Source: Pseudomonas sp. FeN3W (lineage in GTDB: Bacteria; Pseudomonadota; Gammaproteobacteria; Pseudomonadales; Pseudomonadaceae). From it: 64,000 bases of DNA. How positions within the stretch are numbered: the stretch's first letter is position 1; the number at the start of each line of letters is the position of its first letter. The notes below the pieces were generated by a model. That model saw only the letters and a list, made by a program, of their open reading frames with translations, ran no database searches and was not told the DNA's origin. Positions 38,060-46,511 of this stretch are shown here, in pieces. Both the position numbers and the translations under genes were made by a program. The stretch lies in contig CP136010.1 of assembly GCA_030263805.2 (NCBI GenBank), forward strand, positions 3,239,001 to 3,303,000, read 5' to 3'.

Positions 38060-39220
38060 ATGACCGTTTTGAAGATGACCGATCTCGACCTCCAGGGTAA
38101 GCGCGTGCTGATCCGCGAGGACCTCAACGTGCCGGTGAAGGATGGCGCGGTGAAGAGCGATGCACGCATCCTGGCCTCGTTGCCGACCATCAAGCTGGCG
38201 CTGGAGAAGGGCGCCGCGGTGCTGGTCTGCTCACACCTGGGTCGTCCGGAGGAGGGCGTCTACAGCGAGGAAGACAGCCTCAAGCCGGTCGCCGACTACC
38301 TATCCAAGGCTCTCGGTCGCGAAGTGCCGCTGGTCAAGGACTACCTCGGAGGTGTCGAGGTGCAGCCGGGTGAACTGGTGCTGCTGGAGAACGTGCGTTT
38401 CAACAAGGGCGAGAAGAAGAACACCGACGAGCTGGCGCAGAAATACGCCGCGCTGTGCGACGTCTTCGTCATGGACGCCTTCGGCACCGCCCACCGCGCC
38501 CAGGGTTCGACTCATGGCGTGGCCAAGTTCGCCAAGGTCGCCTGCGCCGGTCCGCTGCTGGCCGCCGAGCTGGAAGCGCTGGGCAAGGCGCTGGACAAGC
38601 CGGCGCGGCCGATGGTCGCCATCGTCGCCGGCTCCAAAGTGTCGACCAAACTCGACGTGCTGACCTCGCTGGCCGACATCTGCGACCAGTTGATCGTCGG
38701 CGGCGGCATCGCCAACACCTTCCTCGCCGCGGCCGGCTACAAGGTCGGCAAGTCGCTGCACGAGGCCGATCTGCTCGACACCGCCAAGGCCATCGCCGCC
38801 AAGGTCGCCGTGCCGCTGCCGGTGGATGTGGTGGTCGCCAAGGAGTTCGCCGAGAGCGCCGAGGCCACGGTCAAGGCCATCGGCGACGTCGCCGACGACG
38901 ACATGATCCTCGACATCGGGCCGAAGACCGCCGCGATGTTCGGCGAGATGCTCAAGGCCTCTCAGACCATCCTCTGGAACGGCCCGGTCGGCGTGTTCGA
39001 GTTCGACCAGTTCGGCAACGGCACCCAGGTGCTGGCCCAGGCCATCGCGCAGAGCCCGGCATTCTCCATCGCCGGCGGTGGCGATACCCTGGCGGCCATC
39101 GACAAATATGGTGTGGCCGAGCAGATCTCCTATATCTCCACCGGCGGTGGCGCTTTCCTCGAGTTCGTCGAGGGCAAGGTGCTGCCGGCGGTCGAAGTGC
39201 TGGAACAGCGCGCCAACTGA
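38060..39220 (+). CDS. pgk: Phosphoglycerate kinase
   Basis: Glycolytic/gluconeogenic kinase, 386 residues. Motifs: VLIREDLNVPVKDG, CSHLGRPEEG, FGTAHRAQGST and the C-terminal GGGDTLAAIDKYG. AAGGAAG precedes the ATG. Follows epd by 48 bp. Confidence 0.97.
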   Translation: MTVLKMTDLDLQGKRVLIREDLNVPVKDGAVKSDARILASLPTIKLALEKGAAVLVCSHLGRPEEGVYSEEDSLKPVADYLSKALGREVPLVKDYLGGVEVQPGELVLLENVRFNKGEKKNTDELAQKYAALCDVFVMDAFGTAHRAQGSTHGVAKFAKVACAGPLLAAELEALGKALDKPARPMVAIVAGSKVSTKLDVLTSLADICDQLIVGGGIANTFLAAAGYKVGKSLHEADLLDTAKAIAAKVAVPLPVDVVVAKEFAESAEATVKAIGDVADDDMILDIGPKTAAMFGEMLKASQTILWNGPVGVFEFDQFGNGTQVLAQAIAQSPAFSIAGGGDTLAAIDKYGVAEQISYISTGGGAFLEFVEGKVLPAVEVLEQRAN

Positions 39221-39354
39221 ACTTCGCGGGCGAGGTGAACGCCTCGCGCCGTTCGACTGCCGGCCCAGGACATGTCAGGCCGGCAGCGTATGGAGCAACC
39301 CCGGCGGCTCGCCGTGGTCTTTGTTCTATCTGGAACAAGGAAAGGGGATGCACC

Positions 39355-39549
39355 ATGCGATATGCCGTTGTTGCTGTTTGCTGCCTGGGATTGGCCGGTT
39401 GCGCCGGGAATTCACCGGATAGCGCCTGCCAGGTACTCGACCCTCCACCTGTCCTCGGCCCGACTGCCGAGCATGACCAGCGCGTCGAAATGCAGGCCAC
39501 GGGCGACCCGACCATCACCACGCAAGGCGGCCTGCAGGATTGCCCCTGA
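39355..39549 (+). CDS. Small lipoprotein of unknown function
   Basis: A 64-residue product with lipobox LGLAGC (Cys16), then a short Pro-rich tail with two more Cys. GGAAAGGGG precedes the ATG. It is followed 23 bp later by the MliC-like gene and lies between pgk and fba. The small size makes the call less sure, but signal, ribosome site and spacing agree. Confidence 0.65.
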   Translation: MRYAVVAVCCLGLAGCAGNSPDSACQVLDPPPVLGPTAEHDQRVEMQATGDPTITTQGGLQDCP

Positions 39550-39572
39550 TCACCATCTGCCAAGGAGAAGGA

Positions 39573-39908
39573 ATGAACAAAGGCTTGTCCATGCTGATCG
39601 CGGCGTTGCTGCTCGCCGGCTGTGGCCACTGGCAATCCGGCCCGGATGCGCCGTTCGTGCGCTGGAAGTGCCAGAGTCAGCAGAACATCGCCTGGCGATA
39701 CGCCGATGATCAACATTCGGCGATCGACCTGAAAGTAGGCAATGACGAACGCATTCATACCCTGCGAAAGGAACCTGCCACCCGTGGCAGTTTCTATAGC
39801 GATGGCGTACTCGCTTTCCACGACAAGGGTAACGAGGCGCTGGTGTACCGCGTCGCCGATGACAAGGTGCTGGCCCACGGCTGCAGTGCGTCAGTCATCA
39901 GCATCTAG
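39573..39908 (+). CDS. MliC-like lysozyme-inhibitor family lipoprotein
   Basis: A 111-residue lipoprotein (lipobox LLLAGC). The mature part, WKCQSQQNIAWRYADD...GSFYSDGVLAFHDKGNEALVYRV...HGC, has the spacing of MliC/PliC c-type lysozyme inhibitors, including the S-x-G and K-G-x-E-A segments and two Cys. It would sit in the outer membrane and protect peptidoglycan. GGAGAAGGA precedes ATG 39573. Followed by a terminator. Confidence 0.75.
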   Translation: MNKGLSMLIAALLLAGCGHWQSGPDAPFVRWKCQSQQNIAWRYADDQHSAIDLKVGNDERIHTLRKEPATRGSFYSDGVLAFHDKGNEALVYRVADDKVLAHGCSASVISI

Positions 39909-39928
39909 CGGCTAACGATTCATACGGG

Positions 39929-39948
39929 CCTCGCCGATGCGAGGTTTT
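39929..39948 (+). terminator. Terminator after the MliC-like gene
   Basis: CCTCGC - CGAT - GCGAGG followed by TTTT, 21 bp past the stop. Confidence 0.7.
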
Positions 39949-39969
39949 CGACTGAAAGCTGGCGGGACG

Positions 39970-39998
39970 CTGGCATTTGCCGCCCCCGCCACTACAAT
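39970..39998 (+). promoter_or_regulatory. Candidate fba promoter
   Basis: CTGGCA, 17-bp spacer, TACAAT, about 88 bp before the fba ATG and just after a terminator. Confidence 0.5.
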
Positions 39999-40086
39999 GC
40001 CGCGCCCAGCGTGCGGCGCTTGAACAGCGCCGGCCACTGCGGCAGGCTTTACACGATTAACGACCCAGTCCGGGAGAAAGGAAAAC

Positions 40087-41151
40087 ATGGCACTCATCAG
40101 CATGCGCCAGATGCTCGACCACGCCGCCGAGTTCGGCTACGGCGTGCCGGCCTTCAACGTCAACAACCTCGAGCAGATGCGCGCCATCATGGAAGCGGCC
40201 GACAAGACCGATTCCCCGGTGATCGTCCAGGCTTCCGCCGGTGCGCGCAAATACGCCGGTGCGCCGTTCCTGCGTCATCTGATCCTGGCGGCGATCGAAG
40301 AGTTTCCGCATATCCCGGTGTGCATGCACCAGGACCACGGCACCAGCCCCGACGTCTGCCAGCGTTCGATCCAACTGGGCTTCTCCTCGGTGATGATGGA
40401 CGGCTCGCTGAAGGAAGACGGCAAGACCCCCGCCGACTACGATTACAACGTCCGCGTGACCCAGCAGACCGTGGCCTTCGCCCATGCCTGCGGTGTCTCC
40501 GTGGAAGGCGAGCTGGGCTGCCTGGGCAGCCTGGAGACCGGCATGGCCGGCGAGGAAGACGGCGTCGGCGCCGAGGGCGTGCTCGACCACAGCCAGCTGC
40601 TGACCGACCCGGAAGAAGCCGCCGACTTCGTCGCCAAGACCAGGGTCGACGCCCTGGCCATCGCCATCGGCACCAGCCACGGCGCCTACAAGTTCACCAA
40701 GCCGCCGACCGGCGACACCCTGTCGATCCAGCGCATCAAGGAGATCCATGCGCGCATCCCGGATACCCATCTGGTGATGCACGGCTCCTCCTCGGTGCCG
40801 CAGGAGTGGCTGAAAGTGATCAACGAATTCGGCGGCGACATCAAGGAAACCTACGGCGTGCCGGTCGAGGAAATCGTCGAGGGCATCAAGTACGGCGTGC
40901 GCAAGGTCAACATCGACACCGACCTGCGCCTGGCGTCCACCGGTGCGATCCGCGAGTTCATGGCGAAGAACCCCAGCGAGTTCGACCCGCGCAAGTACTT
41001 CGCCAAGACCGTCTCGGCCATGCGCGACATCTGTATCGCTCGCTACGAGGCCTTCGGTACCGCCGGCAACGCCAGCAAGATCAAGCCGATCTCCCTGGAA
41101 GGCATGTTCCAGCGCTACGCCAGCGGCGAACTGGACCCGAAGATCAACTGA
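40087..41151 (+). CDS. fba: Class II fructose-1,6-bisphosphate aldolase
   Basis: Zinc-dependent aldolase, 354 residues, of the CbbA-like class IIB group. Motifs: VPAFNVNNLEQM, the metal site CMHQDHGTSPDVC, GELGCLGSLETG, GTSHGAYKF, VMHGSSSVPQEW and KVNIDTDLRLA. GGGAGAAAGGA precedes the ATG. It has its own promoter and a strong bidirectional terminator. Confidence 0.96.
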   Translation: MALISMRQMLDHAAEFGYGVPAFNVNNLEQMRAIMEAADKTDSPVIVQASAGARKYAGAPFLRHLILAAIEEFPHIPVCMHQDHGTSPDVCQRSIQLGFSSVMMDGSLKEDGKTPADYDYNVRVTQQTVAFAHACGVSVEGELGCLGSLETGMAGEEDGVGAEGVLDHSQLLTDPEEAADFVAKTRVDALAIAIGTSHGAYKFTKPPTGDTLSIQRIKEIHARIPDTHLVMHGSSSVPQEWLKVINEFGGDIKETYGVPVEEIVEGIKYGVRKVNIDTDLRLASTGAIREFMAKNPSEFDPRKYFAKTVSAMRDICIARYEAFGTAGNASKIKPISLEGMFQRYASGELDPKIN

Positions 41152-41164
41152 TCGCTCGGACGTG

Positions 41165-41190
41165 AAAAAGCCCGCTTATGCGGGCTTTTT
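41165..41190. terminator. Bidirectional terminator between fba and the response-regulator gene
   Basis: Perfect 11-bp stem AAAAAGCCCGC / GCGGGCTTTTT with loop TTAT, giving a T run on both strands. Confidence 0.93.
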
Positions 41191-41213
41191 CGTTTCTGCG
41201 CGGCGGCATCTGC

Positions 41214-41594
41214 TCAGCTGGCGAGCAATTCCTGGATCTGGCAGCGCAGGGTATCCAGCGCGAACGGTTTGGCCAGCACCGGTGCGGAGCGGGCGATGGG
41301 GCTGCCGGATTCGTAGATCTCGATGGGGTAGCCGCTGATGAAGATCACCTTGAGCTCCGGACGCAGCTTGAGCGCCGGTTCGGCAATCATCACCCCGGAC
41401 ACGTTGCCGGGCAGGCGGAAGTCGGTCACCAGCAGATCCAGCTGCGGTTTGCTCGCCAGGATTTCGAATGCCTTGGGCGCGCTGTCCGCTTCCAGTACCT
41501 GATAGCCCTCGCTGGCCAGATAGTCCGAGAGCAGGCTGAGGATATGCGGCTCGTCTTCGACGAGCAGAACGATTTTCGGCAGTGCGTGATTCAT
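41214..41594 (-). CDS. Stand-alone response-regulator receiver protein
   Basis: A 126-residue protein made only of a receiver domain: acidic pair in VLLVEDEPH, phospho-Asp in LLVTDFRLPG, Thr/Ser site VIFISGYP, and Lys in LAKPFAL. It has no output domain, so it would act by protein contact or as a phosphate sink. It resembles receiver modules of FixJ/NarL-like or hybrid-kinase type. ATG 41594 gives the normal receiver N-terminus; the ribosome site is weak. Confidence 0.85.
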   Translation of the reverse strand: MNHALPKIVLLVEDEPHILSLLSDYLASEGYQVLEADSAPKAFEILASKPQLDLLVTDFRLPGNVSGVMIAEPALKLRPELKVIFISGYPIEIYESGSPIARSAPVLAKPFALDTLRCQIQELLAS

Positions 41595-41782
41595 GGGAGT
41601 CTCGATGTTGCGTTTCGCTGCATTCCAGCCGTTGTGAAGCCGGACAGGATTTCGACAGGCTACGCGCTGCAAGTTTCAGTCCTGCAGCCGGACGGTCGTC
41701 GCTTTCCGCCGGCTACCGTGCGCTGGCGCACGTTAGTGAGCGCCATCCTCGCCGTTCCAGGCGCAATGCTCAATGCCTACCT

Positions 41783-41824
41783 TAGCTGGGGGCGCCTAGC
41801 CGGGGGCGCCTAGCTGGGGGCGCC
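41783..41824. repeat. Three tandem 14-bp repeats
   Basis: TAGCTGGGGGCGCC three times in a row (the middle copy has C for T), followed by the start of a fourth (TAG). It lies in the 310-bp divergent region 41595-41904 between the receiver and methyltransferase genes, which otherwise holds no gene I can support. Confidence 0.92.
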
Positions 41825-41873
41825 TAGGGCGCTGGCCGGCCGTAGCACTGGCTCACGGCTCGAGGCCGCGCTA

Positions 41874-41904
41874 GGGTTGCGCCTTTCTCTTGCTGGAGCA
41901 ACCC
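41874..41904 (+). promoter_or_regulatory. Hairpin enclosing the ribosome binding site of the methyltransferase gene
   Basis: GGGTTGC (41874-41880) pairs perfectly with GCAACCC (41898-41904), which ends at the ATG. The GGAG Shine-Dalgarno (41895-41898) lies partly in loop and partly in stem. It could reduce translation initiation. Confidence 0.5.
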
Positions 41905-42519
41905 ATGAACGATACCGAGACCGCCGCGCAGCGCACCCTCGATTACTACCGCCTCAATGCAGAGGCTTTCCGCGCGGGCACGCTCGACCACGACGTCAGC
42001 CAGAACATTGATGCCCTTCTGCGTCACATTCAGGCAGAACCGCCGCTGCGCATTCTCGACCTCGGCTGCGGCCCAGGTCGTGATCTGAAGGCCCTGAAAG
42101 CCCGTGGGCATGTGGCGATCGGTCTGGATGGAACCGAGGCGTTCGTTGAGATGGCGCGCGCCGACAGTGGTTGTGAAGTCTGGCATCAGGATCTGCTGCA
42201 ACTGGAGCTTCCGGGCGAAGCGTTCGATGGCCTCTTTGCCAATGCGGTGCTGTTTCATGTGCCGAGCGTCGAACTGCCGAGGGTCCTCAGGGAGCTGCGC
42301 GACAGCTTGAAGCCAGGTGGCGTGTTGTTCTGCTCCAATCCGCGCGGTCAGGACCAGGAGGGCTGGAGCGGAGATCGCTATGGCGTCTGGTATGCCTGGC
42401 CGACCTGGCGCGAGCGCGTGCTGGCAGCCGGGTTCGTCGAACTGGAGCACTATTACCGCCCCGCCGGGTTGCCACGGGAGGAACAACCCTGGCTCGCGAG
42501 TGTCTGGCGTAAGGTCTGA
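41905..42519 (+). CDS. Class I SAM-dependent methyltransferase
   Basis: A 204-residue protein with SAM motif ILDLGCGPGRDLKAL, second-strand GLDGTEAFVEMA and FANAVLFHVP. Resembles Tam/UbiE-like small-molecule methyltransferases; the substrate is not evident. GGAG lies 7 nt before ATG 41905, inside a hairpin. Ends with a C-terminal W-R-K-V typical of such proteins. Confidence 0.85.
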   Translation: MNDTETAAQRTLDYYRLNAEAFRAGTLDHDVSQNIDALLRHIQAEPPLRILDLGCGPGRDLKALKARGHVAIGLDGTEAFVEMARADSGCEVWHQDLLQLELPGEAFDGLFANAVLFHVPSVELPRVLRELRDSLKPGGVLFCSNPRGQDQEGWSGDRYGVWYAWPTWRERVLAAGFVELEHYYRPAGLPREEQPWLASVWRKV

Positions 42520-42642
42520 ACGGTCAGCGCAGACCGCAGAATGCAACCTGCGTCACACTTCGTATTGCGTTTTGCACGGCTTAATACCTAGGTGTATTTT
42601 TATAAGTCATTGTTTTTATTAGATAAAAATTAATTTACAAGT

Positions 42643-42658
42643 TGGCATGAACGCTGCT
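42643..42658 (+). promoter_or_regulatory. Candidate sigma-54 promoter for the DUF3509 gene
   Basis: TTGGCATGAACGCTGCT has the invariant GG, 10 bp, GC spacing and fits TGGCAy-N5-TGCw. It lies 38 bp before the ATG in an AT-rich upstream region (42590-42640) that could bind IHF or an activator. Confidence 0.55.
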
Positions 42659-42695
42659 CCGTTAGGTTCGCTGGAACTTATTGGAGTACAGAACA

Positions 42696-42974
42696 ATGAC
42701 CGCTGCACAACAATTCCTCACTGCCGCATTCCCTGAGTTCGAAGTGCTCACCGAGCCCCGCCCGGATGGCGGGCTGCTGCTGACCCTGCGTAACGACGAC
42801 CGTGTTCTGGTCAAGCGAGCGCTTTCCAAGGGTCAGACCCAGACCCGGATGCAACTGGAGTGGGTCGTCAGCTCGGTACGCCGGGACCTCGCGCTGGAGG
42901 CGGGGATGTCGCCTTCCATCGCACACCTGCAGAGCCAGAGCCGTACCGCACTGCCTACCTACGAGTACGCCTAA
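42696..42974 (+). CDS. DUF3509 family small protein
   Basis: A 92-residue protein of a family I know mainly from pseudomonads; function unknown. The pattern AAFPEFEVLTEPRPDGGLLLTLRNDDRVLVKRALS and the basic region before VVSSVRRDLALE match the family. GGAG precedes ATG 42696. It has a candidate sigma-54 promoter and its own terminator, so it is monocistronic. Confidence 0.8.
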   Translation: MTAAQQFLTAAFPEFEVLTEPRPDGGLLLTLRNDDRVLVKRALSKGQTQTRMQLEWVVSSVRRDLALEAGMSPSIAHLQSQSRTALPTYEYA

Positions 42975-42981
42975 GCCGCCC

Positions 42982-43009
42982 GGCTGCGGGATGACCGCAG
43001 CCATATTTT
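42982..43009 (+). terminator. Terminator after the DUF3509 gene
   Basis: GGCTGCGG - GATGA - CCGCAGCC followed by ATATTTT, starting 7 bp past the stop. Confidence 0.7.
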
Positions 43010-43063
43010 CGAGACCGGGCCGCAGAGCCCGGTTCGTTTGCCGAGAAGCCGAAGAGGAATCAC

Positions 43064-43537
43064 ATGAACGCCATCGACCTGTTGATTGAGGATCATGAGC
43101 GCGTGAAGGACCTGCTGACGCGCCTGACCGATTCCACCGAGCGCGCCGTGAAGACGCGCACCGAACTGCTGAGCAAGCTGGAAATGGAAGTGACCATCCA
43201 TACCCAGTTGGAAGAGCAGATTCTCTATCCCGCGTACAAGGAAGCCGGCGGTAAGGAAGAGAAGAAGATGTACCACGAGGCCAAGGAAGAACACCGTGCG
43301 GTGGATACGCTGGTACTGCCGGACCTGAAGGCGACCGATCCTGGCAGTCTCGAATTTTCCGGTCGTGCCAAGGTGTGCAAGGAGCTGCTTGAGCACCACC
43401 TCGAGGAAGAGGAATCGGAAATGTTCCCGCAGGCACGCGAACTTTTCGATACCAAGCGTCTCGAGGAAATGGGTGAGCAGATGAGTCAACTGCGCGCCCG
43501 CCTCAAGAAGGAGCTGACCGCCAAGATGGCGGCCTGA
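43064..43537 (+). CDS. Hemerythrin HHE-domain protein
   Basis: A 157-residue four-helix protein with HHE cation-binding repeats: LLIEDHERVKDLL, TIHTQLEEQILYPAY, AKEEHRAVDTLV and LLEHHLEEEESEMFPQA. The His/Glu pattern can bind a di-iron centre, used for O2/NO binding or iron-sulfur repair in different members. Ends with a basic helical tail. Directly upstream of a globin-coupled sensor gene. Confidence 0.88.
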   Translation: MNAIDLLIEDHERVKDLLTRLTDSTERAVKTRTELLSKLEMEVTIHTQLEEQILYPAYKEAGGKEEKKMYHEAKEEHRAVDTLVLPDLKATDPGSLEFSGRAKVCKELLEHHLEEEESEMFPQARELFDTKRLEEMGEQMSQLRARLKKELTAKMAA

Positions 43538-43761
43538 GTAGCCGGATGGGCCACCGGGGCGTCATGCCTCGGTCTGCCCAGCCCATCGTTGTAGGCAGAC
43601 CCATCGCTTTGCTGACTTGCATCAATGATGCGACGAAGCGTCGCTGCGAACCTTGATGGCTTTATAGCATCAACCGGCGCCGCCCCTGAATGAAACCCCT
43701 GACTGGCAGATACGCCACGGCGAGGAGGTAACGCCGGGCGGCTGATCGCAGTGGGGCAGGG

Positions 43762-45969
43762 ATGAAAGACGAGCTGAGGACGCTGTTGCAACGAGTCGGG
43801 CTGGGCCTCGACCAGATTCTTACGCGCAAGCGTTTCCTGCAATGGCAGGCCGCTGACGCGCTGCGCCTGAACCGAGCGGCGGCTGAGCTCGAGCCGGCGC
43901 ATCGGGTCTTCATCGAAAAACTCTACGAACACCTTGCCGACTTCGGTCAGCCCTCGGCGATGCGCAGTGATCGCGCCGGTCTGAAACGCCTCAAACAGCG
44001 CCAGCAGGAATATTATCGGCGCCTCTGGAGCGGGCCGTATGAGCGCGACTATGTACATGATCGTCTGCTCGTCGGGCTGGTGCATCAGCGCGTCGGTGTC
44101 GATCTGGAGTGGTATCTCGGGGCTTACCGGCTCTATCTGTCGGAAATGCTGCGCGCCCTGGTTGGTGACGACGAGCAGCATGCGGTTTACGACAGCCTGC
44201 TGAAGATCGTCTTCTTCGACATGATTCTGGCCATCGACACCTACAGCGCGGCGCAGCGGCATGCGCTGGAGGATAGCGAAGCGCGGCTGACGCGCGCGTT
44301 GCGTGGCTCCGAGGACGGCATCTGGGAGTGGGACGTCGAGCACGACCAGCTGCACCTCTCCGAACGCTGGACCGCCATGCTGGCGATGCCATCGCAGCCC
44401 AGCTACTGCAGCCGCAGCTGGTTCGAGCGGGTGCATCCGGATGATCTGCCCGGGCTGCGCGAGGCCATCGCCGATCACCTGAACGGGCGCAGCTCTTCGC
44501 TGGTCCACGAGTACCGCGTTCGTACCGAGCACGGTGAATACCTCTGGGTGCTGGTGCGCGGTGTGGCCGAACGCTGCGAGCTGGGGACCTTGCGCATGGC
44601 CGGTTCGCAGACCGACATCAGCGCGCGTAAGGCGGCCGAGGAGTGTCTGCGCCATGCGGCTCGCCACGATGCGCTGACCGGTCTGGCCAACCGCCTGCAT
44701 CTCGAGGAATTGCTCAAGGAGGTGCAACAGCGTCCCCATGGCCGCGCTGCCGCACTGCTGTTCGTGGACCTTGACCGCTTCAAGCTGATCAACGACAGCC
44801 TCGGGCATGGCGCCGGTGACCAGGTGCTGGTCGAGGTGGCGCAGCGCTTGTTGCGCTGCCTGCGCCCCGGTGATCACCTGGCGCGCTTCGGTGGCGACGA
44901 ATTCGTCGCGCTGCTCGGCGATCTGGCCTGCGAGGCCGATGCCGAGCGTGTGGCGCAACGGATGCTGGTCGCGCTGCGTCAGCCGTTGCAGCTCGGCGAG
45001 CGTACGCTGTCGGTCAGCGCCAGCATCGGTATCGCGCCCTTGCAGCGTGACGGGCAGGCGTTGAACGCGCTGCAAGCGGCTGATCTGGCGCTGTACCGGG
45101 CCAAGAGCGCCGGCAAGGATCAGTTCGCGCTGTTCTGCGATGGACTGCATTCCAAGGCGGCGCGCCAGCTGGAGCTCGAGAGCGCACTGGCGCAGGCACT
45201 GACGCGCCGCGAATTCACTTTGCACTATCAGCCGATCTGCCGTGTGGCGGGCGATCAACCCTACCTGGTCGGTGTAGAAGCGCTGCTGCGCTGGCGCTTC
45301 AACGACCAGCCGGTGGCGCCCAACGAGTTCATTCCGGTGCTGGAAGAGTCGCGCGAAATCGTCCGAGTCGGCGAGTGGGTGCTGCGCGAGGCGTGTTGCC
45401 AGGTGCGCCGCTGGCAGCAGGCAGGGCAGACGCAGCTGTACTGTGCGGTCAACCTGTCGATTCGTCAGCTGCAGCAGCCCGGCTTCACCGCACTGCTGGC
45501 CCGTGTGCTGCGTGAAACCGGCCTGCCGCCCGCGAGTTTGTTGCTGGAGATCACCGAGACGCTGCTGATGCAGGACAGTGAGTTGATGATGGGCGCGCTG
45601 CAAGAGATTGCCGCGCTGGGTGTTCGCCTGGCGCTGGACGACTTCGGCACCGGCTACTGTTCGCTCGGCTATCTCAAGCGTTATCCGCTGCATGTGCTCA
45701 AGGTCGATCGCAGCTTCATCGCGGCTGCCCCGGACGACGCCGACTCGGTGGCGATCAGTCGTGCCGTCATCGGCCTGGGCCAAAGCCTGGGACTGGCTGT
45801 CGTCGCCGAAGGTGTGGAACGTCCCGAGCAGGTGGCGTTCCTGGTGAGCGAGGGATGTCAGCTGGTGCAGGGCTACTGGTTCAGTCGGCCGCTGCCGGCT
45901 ATGGAGCTACAGGCACTGTTCGACGGCGAGCACTGCATCGACGGCCTCTGGCGGCTGCGCCCGGTGTAG
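43762..45969 (+). CDS. Globin-coupled sensor with PAS, GGDEF and EAL domains (c-di-GMP turnover)
   Basis: A 735-residue cytoplasmic protein. Residues ~1-160 form a globin-sensor fold with probable proximal haem His108 (LVGLVHQRVGVDLEWYLGAYR). Residues ~185-300 are PAS (GIWEWDVEHDQLHLSERW...). The GGDEF domain (~305-465) keeps an intact GGDEF motif and an inhibitory RxxD site (RPGD) five residues before it. The EAL domain (~475-725) keeps EAL (GVEALLRW), NLS, ITE, LDDFGTGY, LKVDRSF and AEGVE. So synthesis and hydrolysis could both be active, gated by O2 (or NO/CO) at the globin. No membrane segment. Follows hemerythrin by 224 bp. Confidence 0.9.
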   Translation: MKDELRTLLQRVGLGLDQILTRKRFLQWQAADALRLNRAAAELEPAHRVFIEKLYEHLADFGQPSAMRSDRAGLKRLKQRQQEYYRRLWSGPYERDYVHDRLLVGLVHQRVGVDLEWYLGAYRLYLSEMLRALVGDDEQHAVYDSLLKIVFFDMILAIDTYSAAQRHALEDSEARLTRALRGSEDGIWEWDVEHDQLHLSERWTAMLAMPSQPSYCSRSWFERVHPDDLPGLREAIADHLNGRSSSLVHEYRVRTEHGEYLWVLVRGVAERCELGTLRMAGSQTDISARKAAEECLRHAARHDALTGLANRLHLEELLKEVQQRPHGRAAALLFVDLDRFKLINDSLGHGAGDQVLVEVAQRLLRCLRPGDHLARFGGDEFVALLGDLACEADAERVAQRMLVALRQPLQLGERTLSVSASIGIAPLQRDGQALNALQAADLALYRAKSAGKDQFALFCDGLHSKAARQLELESALAQALTRREFTLHYQPICRVAGDQPYLVGVEALLRWRFNDQPVAPNEFIPVLEESREIVRVGEWVLREACCQVRRWQQAGQTQLYCAVNLSIRQLQQPGFTALLARVLRETGLPPASLLLEITETLLMQDSELMMGALQEIAALGVRLALDDFGTGYCSLGYLKRYPLHVLKVDRSFIAAAPDDADSVAISRAVIGLGQSLGLAVVAEGVERPEQVAFLVSEGCQLVQGYWFSRPLPAMELQALFDGEHCIDGLWRLRPV

Positions 45970-46135
45970 CCGGCGGTCGCATCACGAGCACGACGCTCGT
46001 CGAGGCGACTGCTCGGCGTTGGGCTCCGCCGGGCTGGACAGGGCACTCTTGCGGCAAACGAGGGTCAACCTTCTGTGAATCTGCTGATTCAAGCACTCGC
46101 CGGCCATTGCCGGACCACTCTGAAGGAGGTTAACC

Positions 46136-46447
46136 ATGCGTCTTACCTATCTGCTGCCCCCGGTTCTCGGGCTTCTGTTGGTCGGTTGCGGCCCGGATGA
46201 AGATCGCGAGCGCGAGCCGACCCCGCCGCCGGCGACTACCGAGCAGCCTGCCGCGCCTTCCACCAACACCACCACGCCGCCTGCAGACACCGGCACTGGT
46301 ACCGGCACTGCGCCGAGCACTGGAACTGGCACCGGCACCTCCGGTGGCATGGCGACTCCGCCAGCCGACAACGGCAGCGGCCTGGGCACCGAGTCCGGCT
46401 CCGGCACCGCACCGAGCACTGGCACCGGCACTGGTACTTCGCAGTAA
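46136..46447 (+). CDS. Low-complexity Gly/Thr/Pro-rich lipoprotein
   Basis: A 103-residue product with lipobox LLLVGC (Cys18), then a disordered tail rich in Thr, Gly, Pro and Ser. The block GTAPSTGTGTGTS occurs twice. AAGGAGG precedes the ATG. No family is recognised; it may be an outer-membrane-tethered spacer. Followed by another small lipoprotein. Confidence 0.7.
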   Translation: MRLTYLLPPVLGLLLVGCGPDEDREREPTPPPATTEQPAAPSTNTTTPPADTGTGTGTAPSTGTGTGTSGGMATPPADNGSGLGTESGSGTAPSTGTGTGTSQ

Positions 46448-46511
46448 GTTCGGCACCACCTGATCCGGGCACCTTGCGCTTGCCGCGGGGTGCCTTCAGC
46501 AGGAGAAAGCG

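Noticed and set aside
38455..39354. Long plus-strand frame overlapping pgk and running into the small lipoprotein gene
   Set aside because: Most of it is an Arg-rich shadow of pgk; only the part from ATG 39355 has a ribosome site and lipobox.
41783..41824. CRISPR-like array
   Set aside because: Repeats are 14 bp and directly adjacent with no spacers, and no cas genes are present.
43653..43673. Anr/Dnr box before the globin-sensor gene
   Set aside because: Half-sites fit but the gap is 11 bp between TTGAT and ATCAA instead of 4; kept only as a weak observation.
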